NCBI GenBank assembly: GCA_945833835.1
Contig: CAMAFR010000031.1
Coordinates: 1 to 32,295 of the forward strand
Length of the DNA: 32,295 nt
Source of the DNA: an uncultured Bacteroides sp.
GTDB lineage: Bacteria; Bacteroidota; Bacteroidia; Bacteroidales; Bacteroidaceae
Direction of reading: 5' to 3'
Shown: piece by piece, positions 31,099 through 32,295 of the stretch
How the letters are laid out: each line of letters opens with the position of its first letter
Numbering within the stretch: position 1 is the stretch's first letter
Notes under the pieces: generated by a model
The model's database searches: none
Seen by the model: the letters and a program-made list of their open reading frames with translations, nothing else
Told to the model about the DNA's origin: nothing
Position numbers and translations under genes: made by a program

Positions 31099-31860
31099 TC
31101 AGAACAGGAAAGGAATCAGACATTTGCGGGAACCTACGGCAGCATCGCCGAACTCCGTGCGATACCGGCGGTGGATGGCAAAGGCACGTGGTGCCAGATT
31201 GGCAAATGTCCACAACACGAAAATCCAGGCGGCTTCCGACTGGGTGAGCAGTGCGAAGCCCGTCCATTCTGTCAGTTCGCCCAGATAATTGGCAGAGGTG
31301 ACATAGCGGTACATTCCTTTTTGGGGCAAGTAGTGGCGGGTGTCACCAGCAGGACGCAGGTGGCGGATGACATGGTCAGAATGAAGGTTGATGGCCATCC
31401 CGATGAGGAAGACCAGAGTACCGGCCACGAAGAGCGGCGAGGCCAGCCAATCATTAGGGTAACGTCCGGCTCCGAGGTGGAAAAGGTCTTCTCCCAGCAG
31501 GAACCCGTTGATGAGGTTAAAGCAGACTCCCATTGCCAGAATACTCACAGGCATCCGGCTTTTCCCTCTTAGTAGGAAAGGAAAGACAAACGACCGTTGG
31601 AAATAGTGCGCCTCGAAAAGCAGCAGAAACACGACCAGCGCAGGTTGCCACTGGCAAGGGGAATTACTCCACAGATACAGCATGACGAAGAACACGGGAC
31701 ATTCCATCAGAATCCATCCCAGCTTGTTCGGTACGCTGATGCCCCAGGTCTTGGTGCGGAAGATGCCGTAGCCTGCCTTCACGAAAAACAAGGCAATGAA
31801 TACGACCACCGCCAGCGGGGGCATCACTTTCAGCAATAGGTGGTAGAGGTTTTCTTCCAT
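31099..31860 (-). CDS. Steroid 5-alpha-reductase-like integral membrane protein
   Basis: A 253-residue membrane protein with about six hydrophobic segments. The C-terminal half matches the 3-oxo-5-alpha-steroid 4-dehydrogenase family: NLHSDHVIRHLR, YRYVTSANYLGELTEWTGFALL (the N-Y-x-G-E...E-W motif that binds NADPH and substrate) and the closing APRAFAIHRRYRTEFGD...RKCLIPFLF. The eukaryotic HxWYxxxFxxYP pattern is altered here (HRRYRTEFGD), so substrate geometry may differ. It is the first gene of a three-gene minus-strand operon, with a TACCTTTG promoter box at 31887-31894. The likely activity is NADPH-dependent reduction of a delta4-3-oxo steroid or bile acid to the 5-alpha (allo) form; a different lipid substrate is possible. 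Confidence 0.88.
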   Translation of the reverse strand: MEENLYHLLLKVMPPLAVVVFIALFFVKAGYGIFRTKTWGISVPNKLGWILMECPVFFVMLYLWSNSPCQWQPALVVFLLLFEAHYFQRSFVFPFLLRGKSRMPVSILAMGVCFNLINGFLLGEDLFHLGAGRYPNDWLASPLFVAGTLVFLIGMAINLHSDHVIRHLRPAGDTRHYLPQKGMYRYVTSANYLGELTEWTGFALLTQSEAAWIFVLWTFANLAPRAFAIHRRYRTEFGDAAVGSRKCLIPFLF

Positions 31861-31886
31861 GGTGGTTCAGATTAGTAATTGGCTGG

Positions 31887-31894
31887 CAAAGGTA
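31887..31894 (-). promoter_or_regulatory. -7 box for the steroid-reductase operon
   Basis: Reads TACCTTTG on the minus strand, 26 nt before the ATG. No exact TTTG is seen 19-21 nt upstream. Confidence 0.55.
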
Positions 31895-31923
31895 CGATTT
31901 TATTTCTTTCCATGTACCCGGAT

Positions 31924-31935
31924 TTCGTTAACGAA
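31924..31935. promoter_or_regulatory. 12-bp perfect palindrome upstream of the steroid-reductase operon
   Basis: TTCGTTAACGAA is fully self-complementary and lies about 30 bp upstream of the minus-strand -7 box, where a -33 element or a regulator site would fall. It is a candidate operator; the regulator is unknown. Confidence 0.4.
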
Positions 31936-31996
31936 TCTGTAATAACAGCTGAATTTATTAATTCGTGTTATAAAGCAGTGTTTTTAAGGTTAAATG

Positions 31997-32027
31997 TTTG
32001 CCATATTCCCAGAAATCAGTACCTTTG
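31997..32027 (+). promoter_or_regulatory. Consensus promoter in the terminal intergenic region
   Basis: TTTG (31997-32000), exactly 19 nt, then TACCTTTG (32020-32027). This is among the best promoter matches in the window, yet no gene follows before a terminator at 32070. Confidence 0.75.
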
Positions 32028-32031
32028 TATC

Positions 32032-32094
32032 GTGTTTTTCATAGTATTAGATTTAAGGTTAACAAGGTTGGGATTCGGCGGAATCCCTTTTTTT
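32032..32094 (+). ncRNA. Putative short RNA or attenuated leader
   Basis: Transcription from the promoter at 31997-32027 should start near 32032 and end at the terminator at 32070-32094, giving an RNA of about 60 nt. It contains AAGGTTAA (32055-32062) just before the terminator hairpin. No recognisable open reading frame lies inside. It could be a small RNA, or the attenuator of a gene beyond the window edge. Confidence 0.4.
32070..32094 (+). terminator. Intrinsic terminator of the short transcript
   Basis: A perfect 7-bp stem GGGATTC/GAATCCC (32070-32076 and 32081-32087) with a GGCG loop is followed by seven T. Confidence 0.88.
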
Positions 32095-32241
32095 ATGTCC
32101 GTACTCCATGTCCCCGGATGCCATACGCCTATACAAGTGCCCAACGTTTCTCTTTCTTTTTTTTAATCCTCCGTGTCTTTGGACCCAGCCTCGCCTATGG
32201 AAACGTGACCACAGTAACATCCATACTGCTTCCTGCTCAAT
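32095..32241. other. Non-coding stretch, nothing recognised
   Basis: Between the terminator and the repeat array I see no gene, promoter or structured RNA that I can support. A frame starting at 31998 crosses it but has no promoter-start logic and a composition unlike the neighbouring genes. Confidence 0.5.
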
Positions 32242-32295
32242 AAGGTTAATAACCTTTCGCCACTAAGGTTAATAACCTTGCGGCGTTAAGGTTAA
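32242..32295. repeat. 23-bp-period palindromic repeat array, cut by window end
   Basis: The 15-mer AAGGTTAATAACCTT, itself an inverted repeat, occurs at 32242-32256 and 32265-32279, with a third start (AAGGTTAA) at 32288-32295. The period is 23 bp with 8-bp spacers that differ (TCGCCACT, GCGGCGTT). The octamer AAGGTTAA also occurs at 31986-31993 and 32055-32062. The design resembles a multi-site protein-binding region or a tandem repeat locus; the spacers are too short for CRISPR. Confidence 0.75.

Noticed and set aside
31998..32243. 81-codon plus-strand frame in the terminal intergenic region
   Set aside because: It starts inside the promoter and crosses an intrinsic terminator; its composition is unlike a real gene.
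32242..32295. CRISPR array
   Set aside because: Repeats are 15-bp palindromes with 8-bp spacers, far too short, and no cas genes are present in the window.
1..32295. Insertion sequences, integrases, phage or conjugative genes
   Set aside because: None recognised in any frame; gene content and order look like stable chromosome.

Overview
The window looks like a chromosomal segment of a gut Bacteroidales species, most likely Bacteroidaceae (Bacteroides, Phocaeicola or a relative). The evidence is the promoter grammar (TTTG, about 19-20 nt, then TAnnTTTG), tRNAs without an encoded CCA, the style of the TonB receptors and lipoproteins, and the gene order parA-parB-DUF5683-mltD-relA/spoT. Genes look fairly G+C-rich by eye for that group. 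The species cannot be fixed from the sequence alone.

Layout. Bases 1-19300 are mostly housekeeping: a truncated tRNA-Val, alaS (-), an M23 endopeptidase and a MerR-type regulator (+), a TonB-dependent receptor (+), then a minus-strand run of parA, parB, a DUF5683 protein, an MltD-like lytic transglycosylase and the bifunctional (p)ppGpp enzyme. Divergent from parA runs surE-lpxB-GNAT (+). It converges on cdsA, ftsH and rsfS (-), a membrane-lipid, membrane-protease and ribosome-silencing block.

Bases 19300-21620 hold two identical tRNA-Gln(CUG) genes and a translationally coupled pair of outer-membrane proteins, the second YjbH-like. A stand-alone AICAR transformylase (-) follows.

Bases 22860-28200 are a vitamin B12 (cobamide) capture locus: a promoter, a cobalamin riboswitch, a BtuB-type TonB receptor, a 659-residue surface lipoprotein that appears to fuse a BtuG-like propeller to a second domain, and a DUF4465 lipoprotein resembling BtuH. 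The likely mechanism is surface capture by the two lipoproteins, transfer to BtuB and TonB-driven import, with the riboswitch shutting the locus off when cobamide is plentiful.

Bases 28260-31860 hold a beta-carbonic anhydrase (+) and a compact minus-strand operon of a steroid 5-alpha-reductase-like membrane protein, an Old Yellow Enzyme-type flavin reductase and a short-chain dehydrogenase. This matches the type of gene set linked in gut Bacteroidales to reduction of 3-oxo-delta4 steroids and bile acids (5-alpha and 5-beta reduction plus 3-hydroxysteroid oxidoreduction). It is the metabolically most interesting part of the window.

Bases 31861-32295 contain no convincing gene. They hold a good promoter followed about 40 nt later by an intrinsic terminator (a short RNA or attenuator), and a 23-bp-period array of palindromic repeats that runs off the window edge.
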